A DNA stretch of 44,700 bases from a virus. Below the pieces are notes generated by a model. That model made no database searches, was not told the DNA's origin, and saw only the letters and a list, made by a program, of their open reading frames with translations. The stretch covers positions 1 through 44,700 of IMG/VR virus record IMGVR_UViG_3300032156_000023. One strand, written 5' to 3'. Below are positions 23,158-33,200 of the stretch, in pieces. Made by a program: the position numbers and the translations under genes. How positions within the stretch are numbered: the first letter of the stretch is position 1; every line of letters begins with the position of its first letter.

Positions 23158-23277
23158 ATGAATAAGATAGCAAAGCAATTATACATTGAATACTTAATCG
23201 AACAAGCAGACAACAATACATTCATCAAAGAGCATGCTACAGTTGGAGAATTCGAAAGGTTCAAAAATATGAGTTAA
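23158..23277 (+). CDS. mini-paralogue: N-terminal module only (39 aa)
   Basis: The product reads MNKIAKQLYIEYLIEQADNN followed by a TFIKEHATVGEFERF segment. It matches the N-terminal module of its neighbours (compare YLLSRIKESNYLRENITVAESERL in the 24478 protein) but lacks the hydrophobic and Cys-rich parts. It is either a working stand-alone module or the remnant of a shortened copy. Another frame starting upstream at 23068 overlaps the previous gene; ATG 23158 is chosen because the shared module begins there. Confidence 0.5.
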   Translation: MNKIAKQLYIEYLIEQADNNTFIKEHATVGEFERFKNMS

Positions 23278-23299
23278 GTGCAACACATGGAGAAAATTA

Positions 23300-23785
23300 A
23301 TGCAGGTCTTTGACAAAAAAATAATAACTGAAGCTTACAAAGATTATCTCATGGAATGTATAGCTAAAAGTAAGTATTTAAGAAAAAATTTAAGCTTCGA
23401 AGAACAACTAGAGTTCTACAACTGGGTTAAGGATAGTCAAAATAAAGTACTAGAGCAAAAGATAGAAAAAGACATAAAGAATATCAGACAACTACAAAGT
23501 ACTAGTAGAAAAGCACTTAGCTACGTTTTAATACCACCACTTGGAAGCTGGATACTTAATTTTCTCTATAGACAAAAAAAAGATCCATGTTTTAAAAAGT
23601 GTGGAGATGATAAAGAATGTCAACGTAAATGTGCTCTCGAAGCAGCTACCAATGTAATTGCTAAACTACGGGTAGCAAAATCCCAGTGTATTAAAACCAG
23701 AAATCCAGGTAAATGTATTGTGAAACTTGATAAGAAAATAAACGATTGGGAACAAAAAAAACTAGCAATAGAACGAAAAAGGTAG
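23300..23785 (+). CDS. hydrophobic-segment/twin CX3C protein, family member 3
   Basis: This 161-residue protein starts behind GGAGAAA. The N-terminal module is IITEAYKDYLMECIAKSKYLRKNLSFEEQLEFYNW. A short hydrophobic stretch (YVLIPPLGSWILNFLYRQ, about residues 77-94) precedes CFKKC-x5-CQRKC, a helix, and C-x8-C (QCIKTRNPGKCIV). The layout is the same as in the 22520 protein but the linker is shorter and the hydrophobic part weaker. It probably arose by tandem duplication within the baseplate operon. Function unknown. Confidence 0.68.
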   Translation: MQVFDKKIITEAYKDYLMECIAKSKYLRKNLSFEEQLEFYNWVKDSQNKVLEQKIEKDIKNIRQLQSTSRKALSYVLIPPLGSWILNFLYRQKKDPCFKKCGDDKECQRKCALEAATNVIAKLRVAKSQCIKTRNPGKCIVKLDKKINDWEQKKLAIERKR

Positions 23786-23793
23786 TCTACTAA

Positions 23794-24441
23794 ATGCAAC
23801 TATACACTAGGTTATATGATTATATTTACGATTATCAACAATTAATTTACGACTATTACAGTAAGACAGCTACTGCTTTTCTTACAACTTACTATCACTT
23901 AGATTTAGACGAAACAATCTGGGACTCTACAAAGCTAACAGGCGGTTACTATGAAAAAATAGGACAGCTATCTGGAGTTAAGTGGCTTAAGATTCTTTTA
24001 CTACCTGTTTTCTTCATAGATAACTTATCTGGTGTTCTAACTGGAGAAGATATTGGCATGGTCGCTGAAAAAGAAACATCTATAGTGATTCCATCATCTT
24101 ACAAATTCAGACCATATCCAAATGATATTATTAAACTTGATCAAAAATATCTTCAACCAGCAGAAAAAGATACATATGCTATCTATGTAGTAGCTGGAAT
24201 AGAAAGATCAACACCCTTAACAAAGACTTTTTATAAATTAACAGTAGTCACTGAACAAAGTAGAACCACAACAGACATAGAACAACAAGTTTCAAAAACT
24301 TACAGCTTTTTTGAGTACACTAAATTTGTTCATACAGTGCCAGACACAATATTTCTGGCAAGGATGATGTTAAAGAACGAAACACTGAGGCTAAGGCTTA
24401 AAGACATGTTTGACGAAAATTCAGGCTTCTATTTCATTTAG
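23794..24441 (+). CDS. putative baseplate structural protein
   Basis: This 215-residue protein begins with a Tyr-rich MQLYTRLYDYIYDYQQLIYDYY, then FLTTYYHLDLDETIWDSTKLTGGYYEKIGQLSGVKWLKILLLPVFFI. Next come IVIPSSYKFRPYPNDIIKLDQKYL and EQSRTTTDIEQQVSKTYSFFEYTKFVH. This pattern belongs to a family of structural proteins I recall from baseplate clusters of large myophages, though I cannot give a T4 gene number. It lies between two members of the Cys-rich family. It has a poorly placed ribosome-binding site (AAAGG 12 bases upstream), which suggests coupling to the gene before. Confidence 0.6.
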   Translation: MQLYTRLYDYIYDYQQLIYDYYSKTATAFLTTYYHLDLDETIWDSTKLTGGYYEKIGQLSGVKWLKILLLPVFFIDNLSGVLTGEDIGMVAEKETSIVIPSSYKFRPYPNDIIKLDQKYLQPAEKDTYAIYVVAGIERSTPLTKTFYKLTVVTEQSRTTTDIEQQVSKTYSFFEYTKFVHTVPDTIFLARMMLKNETLRLRLKDMFDENSGFYFI

Positions 24442-24477
24442 AAATAGACAGTAACAAACTTAAGGGAGGAAACTAAA

Positions 24478-25053
24478 ATGGGAAAGGGATTTATATTCGA
24501 GGATGTAGTACTTACTGAGGAAGACATTACAGACGAGATGATTAGACAAGAATGTGTTGCATACTTACTCAGCAGAATTAAAGAAAGCAATTATCTTAGA
24601 GAGAACATAACTGTCGCTGAAAGCGAAAGGTTAACTAGCTGGATCGAAAAGTTGGATGCAGATACAGCTGTGGCTGTTGTGTTTTCAGATGCCAAGGAAC
24701 CATGGAAGTTCAGCACAAAAGCACCAGAATGGGCTAAATCAAGAAAAGCTCAGCTGAGACAAGCTGCAAAATCAGCATGGCAAAAGACAAAGGGCGCAGC
24801 AGCAGCAGTTAAGGGTGCTCCAGGAGCCGCTGCTGGTAAAGTTGCAAAAACATGGAAAAGTGGTAAAGCAGGCAAGGCAGCTGTAATTGGCGGAGCAGCA
24901 CTAACAGCAGTTGCAGGTGGTTTAGCAGCTAGAGCTATCTACAAAAAGCTTACTGATCAGTGCGTAAAACAATGTAAAGGATCTGCTGATAAAGATTGTG
25001 TTGTTAAATGCAGACAAGCTGCAAAAGCTAAAGTCGCTCAGGCCACTGCTTAA
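24478..25053 (+). CDS. hydrophobic-segment/twin CX3C protein, family member 4
   Basis: This 191-residue protein starts behind GGGAGGA. The N-terminal module is MIRQECVAYLLSRIKESNYLRENITVAESERLTSWI. The middle is Ala/Lys-rich (AKSAWQKTKGAAAAVKGAPGAA) and leads to a hydrophobic Gly/Ala helix (KAAVIGGAALTAVAGGLAARAIYKKL). The C-terminus has CVKQC-x7-CVVKC and then stops, lacking the last C-x8-C part of its paralogues. The Ala/Gly/Lys make-up resembles membrane-active or DNA-associated internal proteins. A hairpin follows its stop. Function unknown. Confidence 0.68.
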   Translation: MGKGFIFEDVVLTEEDITDEMIRQECVAYLLSRIKESNYLRENITVAESERLTSWIEKLDADTAVAVVFSDAKEPWKFSTKAPEWAKSRKAQLRQAAKSAWQKTKGAAAAVKGAPGAAAGKVAKTWKSGKAGKAAVIGGAALTAVAGGLAARAIYKKLTDQCVKQCKGSADKDCVVKCRQAAKAKVAQATA

Positions 25054-25063
25054 TCATCTATAA

Positions 25064-25106
25064 TAGCTATTGTAGGTTAGGCAAAATACTTAGCCTACAA
25101 TAGCTA
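25064..25106. terminator. perfect 13-bp inverted repeat between tail genes
   Basis: TAGCTATTGTAGG (25064-25076) and CCTACAATAGCTA (25094-25106) form a strong stem 11 bases after the stop of the 24478 gene. No T-run follows on the plus strand. It may be a weak terminator, an RNA-processing site or an mRNA 3'-end protector ahead of the gp6-like gene. Confidence 0.5.
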
Positions 25107-25139
25107 CTTAATTAGAATAAAAAACAAAGGATGTCAAAC

Positions 25140-27713
25140 ATGGCAGATACGTCGATCTCAACTCAGATTTACGCATCTAGAGATCAAACAAGAAACCAGA
25201 TTATAGAATATTTCCAATCATACTTAGATTTAAAAAATGTTGATCTTTTAAAGTCATCCTTTATGTCGTTCATGATCAACATTCTATCAACTTTAACATC
25301 TAACTTAATGTTCTATAATATTTCTACTTACAGAGAATTCTTTTTAACTACTGCACAACTACCAGAATCAATTTTAAACTTATCAGCTTTCCTTGGCTAT
25401 AATGTGACAAGCGCTAAATATGCAGAAGTCGGAGTTCTTTTCACAGTTCCTTTTGGTTTTGATGTACCACCAGACACTACTACAATTACTATTAATCCTG
25501 GCTTCAAATTTTATGCGGGTACCACAGAATTTATAACAGACTATTTAACTACAATAACTGTTAAAAATAATTCAACCGCGTCTATTATAGTTCAAGATGG
25601 ACAAAAAATATACAATTTACCAGTTATCATAGAAGCATCAAGTTTCAGTTTCTTATTGATAGCAAAACAATATAAAGAAAGCCAACAAGAATTTCAAATC
25701 GACCAAGATCTAGAATCATATCAATTTGTAACAATCGACGTACCATTAACTGGACAAGTTTCTTCTCTTAGTGTAGAAATACAAGACCCTGGAAGTTCAT
25801 CATGGACTGTTTATACTGAGTCTCCTAGTCTATATCTAATGTCTGCAACTGATAAGATGTATGTATCAAGAAGAACCCAAAATGGAAGAAGGTTATATTT
25901 TGGTAACGGAGTAATTGGGGTTCAACCTGGACCAGGATCTACAGTCAGAGTTACAGTAAACGAAACTCTAGCAGAAAGAGGAAATGTAATAGCAGGTTCT
26001 ATTACTAGAGGTGATAGAATTTATACCACTAGTAGCGGGGTTACAAAAATCCTCAACTACACAGTAACTAATCCTAGTCCTGCATCACAGGGCCAAGATG
26101 AAGAATCTCTAGAAGAAACAAGGTCAAATTCAATAGCTAGCCTTACAGCTCTACACAGATTAGTTTCCGAATCAGATTATATAAATGCAAAAGTAGTACT
26201 TGAAAACTCACCTCTAGCTGAAAATTCTCTCCCTATTTTGAAAAGATCAGACTTAAAAGTTAATGATATACAGCTGTTTACAACATTATTGTTTGGCAAC
26301 GAATTAGTACCAACAAGAGATGCAAGTTATACTACATATATGCCAGTTAACGGAGAAGCGTATGTACCAAGAAACACTATAATTGAAGTAGATAGCATAG
26401 ATTATTACAATCTTTTTGATATCACGACTGATAAAATTAACAAGGCAGCTTACTACTACTACATTATGTATCAGTTACAGATAATCCCGATGTTAGTTAG
26501 AAGCTACGGTTCTACTTATGATCTATCAATTACTAACCTTTTAATTAAAAAAGATGGAAGTAATGCATCTTTTGATCTATCTTACTATACTACTGAAACA
26601 GACTCTACTTCTGCCGAGTGTATATTAGTATTTCTACAAGATGGAATAGAACATAATATGGTCAACGACTCAACTAACAAAAAGTTTACTTACTCATTTA
26701 ATCCCTATAATCTAATCCCAGAAGGAGAACTTGACGCATATTTTACAATTTTAAGAGGTAGTTCTAATATAGCTCAGTACTCAGCTAAGTTTACGTTTAG
26801 AACTTCTCTAAACTCTTTTATGTTATCACAAATAATATTAGGAGAAGATTCAACTTCTTATATAGAACTAGATATAGACTCAACTAGCTGTATGATTTTC
26901 GATATACCCGTTATTAAAAAAGATTACTATGATGCTTTAGATGAAGATGGAAAAAGAGCATTTGAATCCCAAATTTTACAAGCAATGATATCTGAAACAG
27001 ACTTTGAATCCAGAAGAATGTTAACTGACTTTACAAACTTAAAACTAGCTAATACAACAGGCTTGATGAAGAATATGCAGCTTAATAAAGTTACTAAACT
27101 GCCTGTTATAGATATGTATATAGAAGCCATACCAACAAATGCTAAGCTTGGAGATAGATATATTATAGAAGGAGATGAGGGTGGAGTTGGTTCAGCTTGG
27201 TATGGCCAACCAAATGGTACGATTGCAGAATGTATTGATGAGATTTTACAAACATGGGGTTTTACAGTACCAATTTTAGATGAGATGATATACGTAGAAC
27301 AAAAAAAGAAGAAGTACATTTTTTCTGAAGGGGAGTGGGCTCTACCTGTATACCAAATCCCTTTAGAGATAGAAATAGAAGTTATTAGAAGTAAAACTTA
27401 CACAAATACTGATATAGAGCTATCTAACGCAATCAAGTCAGCTTTGCTTTCTACTTTTCAAAGTAGGTTTGGTACAAATGTTGTTTTATATAGATCTGAG
27501 ATAATAGATGTAGTTCAAGAAATTAATGGAGTAGGTCATTGCAGAGTAGTCAAACCAGAATCAAGTATTTTCTATGATTTCGACATAGATAAACTAGATG
27601 ATTATATATTATCTTACTTTAAGTCTACAGATAATCCACAAATAAAACTACTACTCTACGGGCCAGACTACACATTTTTTAAAGAAGAGAGTATAACAAT
27701 AATGATTATATAA
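25140..27713 (+). CDS. baseplate wedge protein (gp6-like)
   Basis: The start is ATG 25140, nine bases after AAAGG; an ATG at 25131 touches that site. The protein of about 857 residues has the T4 gp6 / baseplate J layout. The N-terminus is helical (MADTSISTQIYASRDQTRNQIIEYFQSYLDLKNVDLLKSSFMSFMINILSTLTSNLMFYN). Strands with FTVPFGFDVPPDTTTITINPGFKF follow, then a middle with YFGNGVIGVQPGPGSTVRVT and SQGQDEESLEETRSNSIASLTALHRLVSESDY. The last quarter has the terminal fold (IPLEIEIEVIRSKTYTNTDIELSNAIKSALL). gp6 forms the inner ring of the baseplate that triggers contraction. Length exceeds T4 gp6 (660 residues). Confidence 0.85.
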   Translation: MADTSISTQIYASRDQTRNQIIEYFQSYLDLKNVDLLKSSFMSFMINILSTLTSNLMFYNISTYREFFLTTAQLPESILNLSAFLGYNVTSAKYAEVGVLFTVPFGFDVPPDTTTITINPGFKFYAGTTEFITDYLTTITVKNNSTASIIVQDGQKIYNLPVIIEASSFSFLLIAKQYKESQQEFQIDQDLESYQFVTIDVPLTGQVSSLSVEIQDPGSSSWTVYTESPSLYLMSATDKMYVSRRTQNGRRLYFGNGVIGVQPGPGSTVRVTVNETLAERGNVIAGSITRGDRIYTTSSGVTKILNYTVTNPSPASQGQDEESLEETRSNSIASLTALHRLVSESDYINAKVVLENSPLAENSLPILKRSDLKVNDIQLFTTLLFGNELVPTRDASYTTYMPVNGEAYVPRNTIIEVDSIDYYNLFDITTDKINKAAYYYYIMYQLQIIPMLVRSYGSTYDLSITNLLIKKDGSNASFDLSYYTTETDSTSAECILVFLQDGIEHNMVNDSTNKKFTYSFNPYNLIPEGELDAYFTILRGSSNIAQYSAKFTFRTSLNSFMLSQIILGEDSTSYIELDIDSTSCMIFDIPVIKKDYYDALDEDGKRAFESQILQAMISETDFESRRMLTDFTNLKLANTTGLMKNMQLNKVTKLPVIDMYIEAIPTNAKLGDRYIIEGDEGGVGSAWYGQPNGTIAECIDEILQTWGFTVPILDEMIYVEQKKKKYIFSEGEWALPVYQIPLEIEIEVIRSKTYTNTDIELSNAIKSALLSTFQSRFGTNVVLYRSEIIDVVQEINGVGHCRVVKPESSIFYDFDIDKLDDYILSYFKSTDNPQIKLLLYGPDYTFFKEESITIMII

Positions 27714-27817
27714 ACTATATTTAGACTAAAGGAATTACAAAAGAAATATATAATAATCTTAAGTAGTTACAAACTAAAAAATAACAGTTCAATATAATTT
27801 CATTGAAGAGGAATTTA

Positions 27818-28924
27818 ATGGATGATTTGCTTGTAAAAGCTACTATACAAGAAGATGAACTTAGATCGTATGCAGTTAGGATAGCAGCAGACGAACTATC
27901 AAAATTATCCGAACCATGTTACTATCCAGAAATTCCAAAACATTACTACGAATTTCTACATTTCACTGGGCTGACTGAAGCAGATATTAGGCAAAGTTTT
28001 AAAGAATTTTTTACAGGTGTCAAAGAAGCTCCCCTATCAATTCACAAAGACCCCAAATCACAAATCTTAATCTTCTTAATGCATTATTTCCAGAAAAAAA
28101 GAGACATACAATCTTACATATCAATTCTATTGTACTACATACTTAAAGCATACTCTAATTTGATGCATGGAAGAATTAAATTCTGTAATAAAGATGTCTT
28201 TAGATACACTCTAGAACACTTAAGTAAAACACACTTGTTCAACAGAGAAAAAACTATTGCTGGAGCTATACACTACATGATGCAACAAATGCAAAACAAA
28301 TATACAAATGCTTTTCTAACAAAAGATGCAAGGCTGATAGCTTTATTCATGAGTGAGTCTAGATCAAGAGTACGACAAAGTATAACAAGCTTCCAAAATG
28401 CGTACTACAAGTTTCATAAAGAAGGGTTAAAATTCAGGGAGCCATATGTAGGAGAACAAGGGGAAGAGTTTGAGTATCAGACACTTGAAAAAAGAACTCT
28501 AATAGTCGATACTATAACAAAAAGTATAACTGTTTATCGAGAAATTGATGAGAAAGCTTTGTTAGAAGCAAAAACTATAACAAAGATTAGGGAGTCTCTT
28601 GCAAGACAAATAGTAGAAGAACTATCAAATGTTGCATACCAAGAAAACGTCAGAATAGTTTTAGATCTATTTATTAGAGATCTTAAATCAGCTTCATCAT
28701 TATGTGGAAAAGATTTTTTCTCATATGTTAGATCTTTAATGGCTATAAAGAAAACTAACAAACCAGTGTACTTCAAACAACAAGTTTATACACTATTAGT
28801 TAAAATTCTTAAATCTATCAAAGCCATCGATACTTTCATGAAGTTAACTTCCCAAAGCAAAGCCCTCCATGGTTCTTTTCTAGCTCTCTATATAGCAATG
28901 TTTGTAAAGAATAAAACGTGCTAG
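27818..28924 (+). CDS. putative virion protein (368 aa), unknown
   Basis: The start is ATG 27818, behind AGAGG; an upstream TTG lies before that site. The product is helical and basic, with an MHGRIKFCNKDVFRYTLEHLSKTHLFNREKTIAGAIHYMMQQM segment and no recognised motif or membrane segment. It is the last gene of the plus-strand tail operon. Its stop is only three bases from the stop of the converging baseplate gene, with no terminator between. The region 27714-27817 holds only AT-rich sequence. Virion or assembly role inferred. Confidence 0.55.
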   Translation: MDDLLVKATIQEDELRSYAVRIAADELSKLSEPCYYPEIPKHYYEFLHFTGLTEADIRQSFKEFFTGVKEAPLSIHKDPKSQILIFLMHYFQKKRDIQSYISILLYYILKAYSNLMHGRIKFCNKDVFRYTLEHLSKTHLFNREKTIAGAIHYMMQQMQNKYTNAFLTKDARLIALFMSESRSRVRQSITSFQNAYYKFHKEGLKFREPYVGEQGEEFEYQTLEKRTLIVDTITKSITVYREIDEKALLEAKTITKIRESLARQIVEELSNVAYQENVRIVLDLFIRDLKSASSLCGKDFFSYVRSLMAIKKTNKPVYFKQQVYTLLVKILKSIKAIDTFMKLTSQSKALHGSFLALYIAMFVKNKTC

Positions 28925-28927
28925 AAC

Positions 28928-30190
28928 TTACCCATAAAAATCAGATTCGCTTGACAACTGTTCAGCTTTATCAAGATTCGATTGAGTAGCTCTCTTTTTT
29001 ATTATATCCAAATTCGGTTCAACTGACTGAGGAAGAGAAGTATTTCTACTAGTTTTTACTAGTTTTAGATTTTCCTCAATTTGAGAATTAATTCGAACTG
29101 ACGAACCTGTCTTTTCTGGAGGATCCAATTTCAAAGTTTGTGTCTTTCTTTTTACTGATAGACTCTCTTTAAGTTGTTTAACTGATGGCCTCTCAGTTGA
29201 TTCTGCTTCTGTACTATTCAACATTACTGAGTGAAGAACAGCAAACTCTATTCTAACATCAACAAGACTAGGTCTCTGAGAAAAAGAAATCTGATTCTCA
29301 GCTCCTCTAGTTATCGATATACTACTAATTGCTCCTGGATTTATATCGAAATAACCTGGGCACTTTATCTTATGGAAAAATGGCCAGTTATAAACATTTG
29401 TCATGTCTGAAATAGGAGTTGCTAAACAAAGTAAAGCCACTAAAGGACCAACTATTCGTTCTTGCTGCAGCTGGTCATGACCTGGTTGTGGATTATATAA
29501 TCTAACTGTAATTGATGTAGTTATAGAATAAGAACTATTCTTCCAAACAAATGGAAAATCTATTCTAGCTCCTGCTAGCAATTTAGTAGCTAGATCTCCT
29601 GAACCTGCTGATATAGCATTAGCAAATTTCCTAACACCTTCACCAACTGTTTCTCCTACTGCTCCAGCTCCTCTAAATCCTAGACCTGCCACCCCTCCCA
29701 TTTCCTTACCCAGTGTTTGCCATTTCTGAGCTGTTTCTATAATATTTTGCCCACCAAATATCTGGTTCATTTCATTAAATCCAGCGGTAACATCTGTTAT
29801 TTTATTCAAAAAACTTTCTCCATATTCATTCGTTATAGTTTCAGTTACTGGAGTATCTGGAATAAAAGCTACTTTTAAAGGTGGTCTCTCATAAGTATAT
29901 CCATGAGATTCTAGTATTCTAGCATACTGAGCAAATGCTTGCTCTGGTGAAAACAGATTCAATCCAACACTAGCTCTAGGCACACATGGGGTAATTAACA
30001 CTATAGGTATAGCGTTTGCTTGCAGATTCTTCATAATCCCACTATCAGCTTCTGGAGGAAATCCTATAATTTGAGGTAATCTAATCAGATCTGATCTCAC
30101 TGGATTACTATCTGCTTGAGGTAGTGCATCTGGATCGTTACCCATATGTGATCTATTAACTTGACTTGGTCGTCCTACTCCATTTGACAT
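28928..30190 (-). CDS. putative baseplate/tail tube-associated protein
   Basis: This 420-residue protein starts behind AAAGGAGA. It has a disordered N-terminus (MSNGVGRPSQVNRSHMGNDP), an alanine/glycine-rich middle, and a structural core: DFPFVWKNSSYSITTSITVRLYNPQPG, QQERIVGPLVALLCLATPIS, FFHKIKCPGYFDINPGAISSISITRGAENQISFSQRPSLVDVRIEFAVL. The core looks like the tube-initiator/hub proteins that link baseplate and tail tube in T4-type tails (gp48/gp54 class), but this is a judgement by pattern. The C-terminus is polar. It is downstream of the tape measure gene with an 11-base gap, which fits. Confidence 0.6.
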   Translation of the reverse strand: MSNGVGRPSQVNRSHMGNDPDALPQADSNPVRSDLIRLPQIIGFPPEADSGIMKNLQANAIPIVLITPCVPRASVGLNLFSPEQAFAQYARILESHGYTYERPPLKVAFIPDTPVTETITNEYGESFLNKITDVTAGFNEMNQIFGGQNIIETAQKWQTLGKEMGGVAGLGFRGAGAVGETVGEGVRKFANAISAGSGDLATKLLAGARIDFPFVWKNSSYSITTSITVRLYNPQPGHDQLQQERIVGPLVALLCLATPISDMTNVYNWPFFHKIKCPGYFDINPGAISSISITRGAENQISFSQRPSLVDVRIEFAVLHSVMLNSTEAESTERPSVKQLKESLSVKRKTQTLKLDPPEKTGSSVRINSQIEENLKLVKTSRNTSLPQSVEPNLDIIKKRATQSNLDKAEQLSSESDFYG

Positions 30191-30201
30191 TTCTATCTCC
30201 T

Positions 30202-33200
30202 TTAAGTAAGGTTTCCAGAGATGATTGCAGTTAAATCTGAATCTATCTCAGAACTTCTTGAATTCCTCCCTGCTCCAACGTTTTGATTATTTGAAACTAA
30301 AATATTGCTAATAGTACTCGTATTTGAAGCTACATTTTTTGAAACTCCATCTAAACCTGCTCCAAATGTCTTTCCAAGATCTGTATTCGAATCTAAAAAT
30401 GCTCTTGTAAATAGAGACTCTTTAGCTGCCATCATCGAAATAAGATCTTTTTTACTAATTGGTCTTCTTCTAAAAGTGGCGTCTCCAACTTCAGATTGTA
30501 AATGCCATGGTTCACCTGGTACTGGTCTGCTAAAACCATACTTGTCTAAAAGTCCCATACTATCTAATTGGCCTGCATTAAAACTCTGAATATCTATAGC
30601 TGTTCCGAGTTCGTGTTTAGAATGTCCAGGAGCAGCAGCATTTCGATTTGTTGCATAAAGTTGTGCTTGTTCAGCTCTAGTTCTGTAAGCGGAATTTACA
30701 ACAATACCTTCCCCACTTTTCTTTTGATACTCCTCTCCCATAGATAAAAATTTATTATAAACTCCAGGTTTAAGACCCTCTAAGTTAACACCAGACCTCA
30801 CATTAATACCAGGTACACCTTCAGCTCCCTGATCACTCATTCTTTTTCTTAGTTCTTTTAGTTGTTCTGGACTAGCATTTTCAACATTTGTCCAGCCTCT
30901 TTCATTCTTAGTATTAGCTCCTGCCCATGTTTCATCCCAATTTGTTGATCTTCTAACCTCCGATCCAGGAATGCCTCCTGTTTTTGCTGCTTCTCCTTGA
31001 CGTCTTTTATGCTCACGATACATCTCAGCGCCTGTTTTCGGCTCTTCTTCTTTAATTCCAAGTAGTCTTTTGATAAGAGAACCCATACTTGAAAAAAAGT
31101 TTTTGACTGGATCTATAATATAATCTTGAATCATACTAAAAATGTTAAAATGTTCAGCCAACCAATCACCAAGTTTAAATGCATATTTTCCAAGAGCATC
31201 TCCTAACATTTTTCCAAGTACAGTTCCAAGTGGTCCTAAAATTAATCCTCCAATAGTTGATAAACTTCCACTAATTGCTCCTTGAGCAATTCCTTCTGCC
31301 GTTCCTCTTTCTTTTCCAACTTCCATACCTGACATTATTCCAGCAATTGCTCCACCTCCTATACTTAATCCTCTCCCCATACCAAACTTAGTAGCAGCCC
31401 CTCCTTTAAGCCATCCTCCAACTTTGCCAACTTTACCAGCTGCACCTTTTGCAGCCCCTTTCGCACCAGCTACTATCCCAGTTATTCCAAGTGCTTGTCC
31501 TATTGCAGCAAAAATAGGGCCAAATATAGTTGATAATATACTACCAAAGAGGATCACAACTGTCTTTGCTACTTCCCAAATTTGCTTCATTACCCCCTTT
31601 TGCTTCAGTATTGCTTGTTTTCTCTCTTCTAGTTTATCTAAAAATTTCTGTTTCACAGCATCTTTGTTTTCTTTTACTTTCTGTATCTTATCTGCATACC
31701 TTTCTTTGAAGGACGTTTTCTGTTTTTTAGCTTCTTCTACTACTTTATCTTTAGCTTCGCGGGCTTCCTCAGAAGCTATTCCAAAAATTCCTTTTAAGTA
31801 TCCCTCTAACCTCTCTTGATAACCTTCAACTTTTTCTACAGCTCTTAACGCTCCTTCTCTTAATTTAAGTGGAACATATCCCCAAGCTTCTTCTATTCCA
31901 CCCATATCTAACCCTTCTCTCTGAGCCCATTCTTCAAAACGTCCTCTAATCTTCTGTGCAAGGGTCTTTTTCTCCTTCTCTCCTCCAGGTTTGAACCATT
32001 CTTTAATTTTCCCCCACATAGTATAAATACCTTTTTCTTCTGGTGTTTCCATTGGTCCAGCACCAGTAATTTTACGAAGACTCTCTCCCATCTGTAGAAG
32101 ATAACTAATCATAACATCAAGCTTATGCATACCTTTGGTATAGATCAAAGATAATACATCAAATATATTTCTAAAAACATTTCCACTCTTTGGAAGATCA
32201 GCTCTATAACCACCTCTAATTGAAAACAACCATTTAATTGGGCCTGTTGTAGCCTTTTCCATCAGTTTGTAAAATCTATAAATCTTGGCTAAAGTTTCAT
32301 GTTGTTCAAGAAAAGCATCAAGTAAACTAGCTCCTTGTTCCTCTTCTTCAACTAAAGCAGATCTCATTTTATAGATCTCTGAGTGTATCTTAAATAACAA
32401 ATTCTCTCCACCACCTGCTCCTTTAATCAGCTTAGTAAAATAGTTGAATTGTTTCCTTGATTGAGCTATCTGAATCTTTGTTGTCTCTTTAATTACTTCT
32501 GTAATCTGGGAGAAATCAACTGTACAGGATCCACCTCCTCCACCAACAATACCTCCAGCTATTGCTTTAGCTTTGGCTGTGATTCTAGTCTTTGCTCGTT
32601 TTGCTCTTCTAGCTACTCCGCCTCCGCCAGCACCTCCTATAACTGGTTGTCCTTCTTCAAAAAATACTTCTTCTTCATATTTCTCTTTAGATCTCTTGAA
32701 CCTATCTAACAAACCAGCATATAATTGAGCGGACTTACCTTTTATTTTTTCTAAAGCAGTTCTAAACATTTGTGTTTCAAACAATTTTCCTACAAAATAG
32801 CCAAAAACTGGACTAGCTTGAGATAGAGTCATTGCAACAAAATTCTGTTTATTAATTCTAATATCCTCACTAATAGCTCTCCCATAATCTTGAATAGCTT
32901 CTTTAGTAGCACTAGCAGTAGCAGCAGTCATCTGAATTATTCCCTTACTAAGAGCAGCTATAGTTAATCCAAGCTTGTCTAGTATTTTATTAACAGACTT
33001 CGTAACTTCTTTAACTTGACCTACTTCTCCAGTTCTCTTTATTTCTACTGCATTTCTTGCAGTATCAAACCTTAATCTATTAGCTGTACCACCAATCTTT
33101 CTGTTCAAATCATTCATATCTCTTCTATTTCTTGATTGCAAATCATCTAGTCTAGTTCCCATGGAACTAATGTTCTTTAGTTCTTCAGGTCCATACTTCT

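Noticed and set aside
26927-27319. Minus-strand frame of 130 codons inside the gp6-like gene
   Set aside because: Shadow of a well-supported structural gene; low-complexity start and no ribosome-binding site.
31424-31819. Plus-strand frame of 131 codons opposite the tape measure
   Set aside because: Ala/Pro- and Phe/Ser-rich shadow of the tape measure's Ala/Gly and Lys/Glu regions; no start signal.
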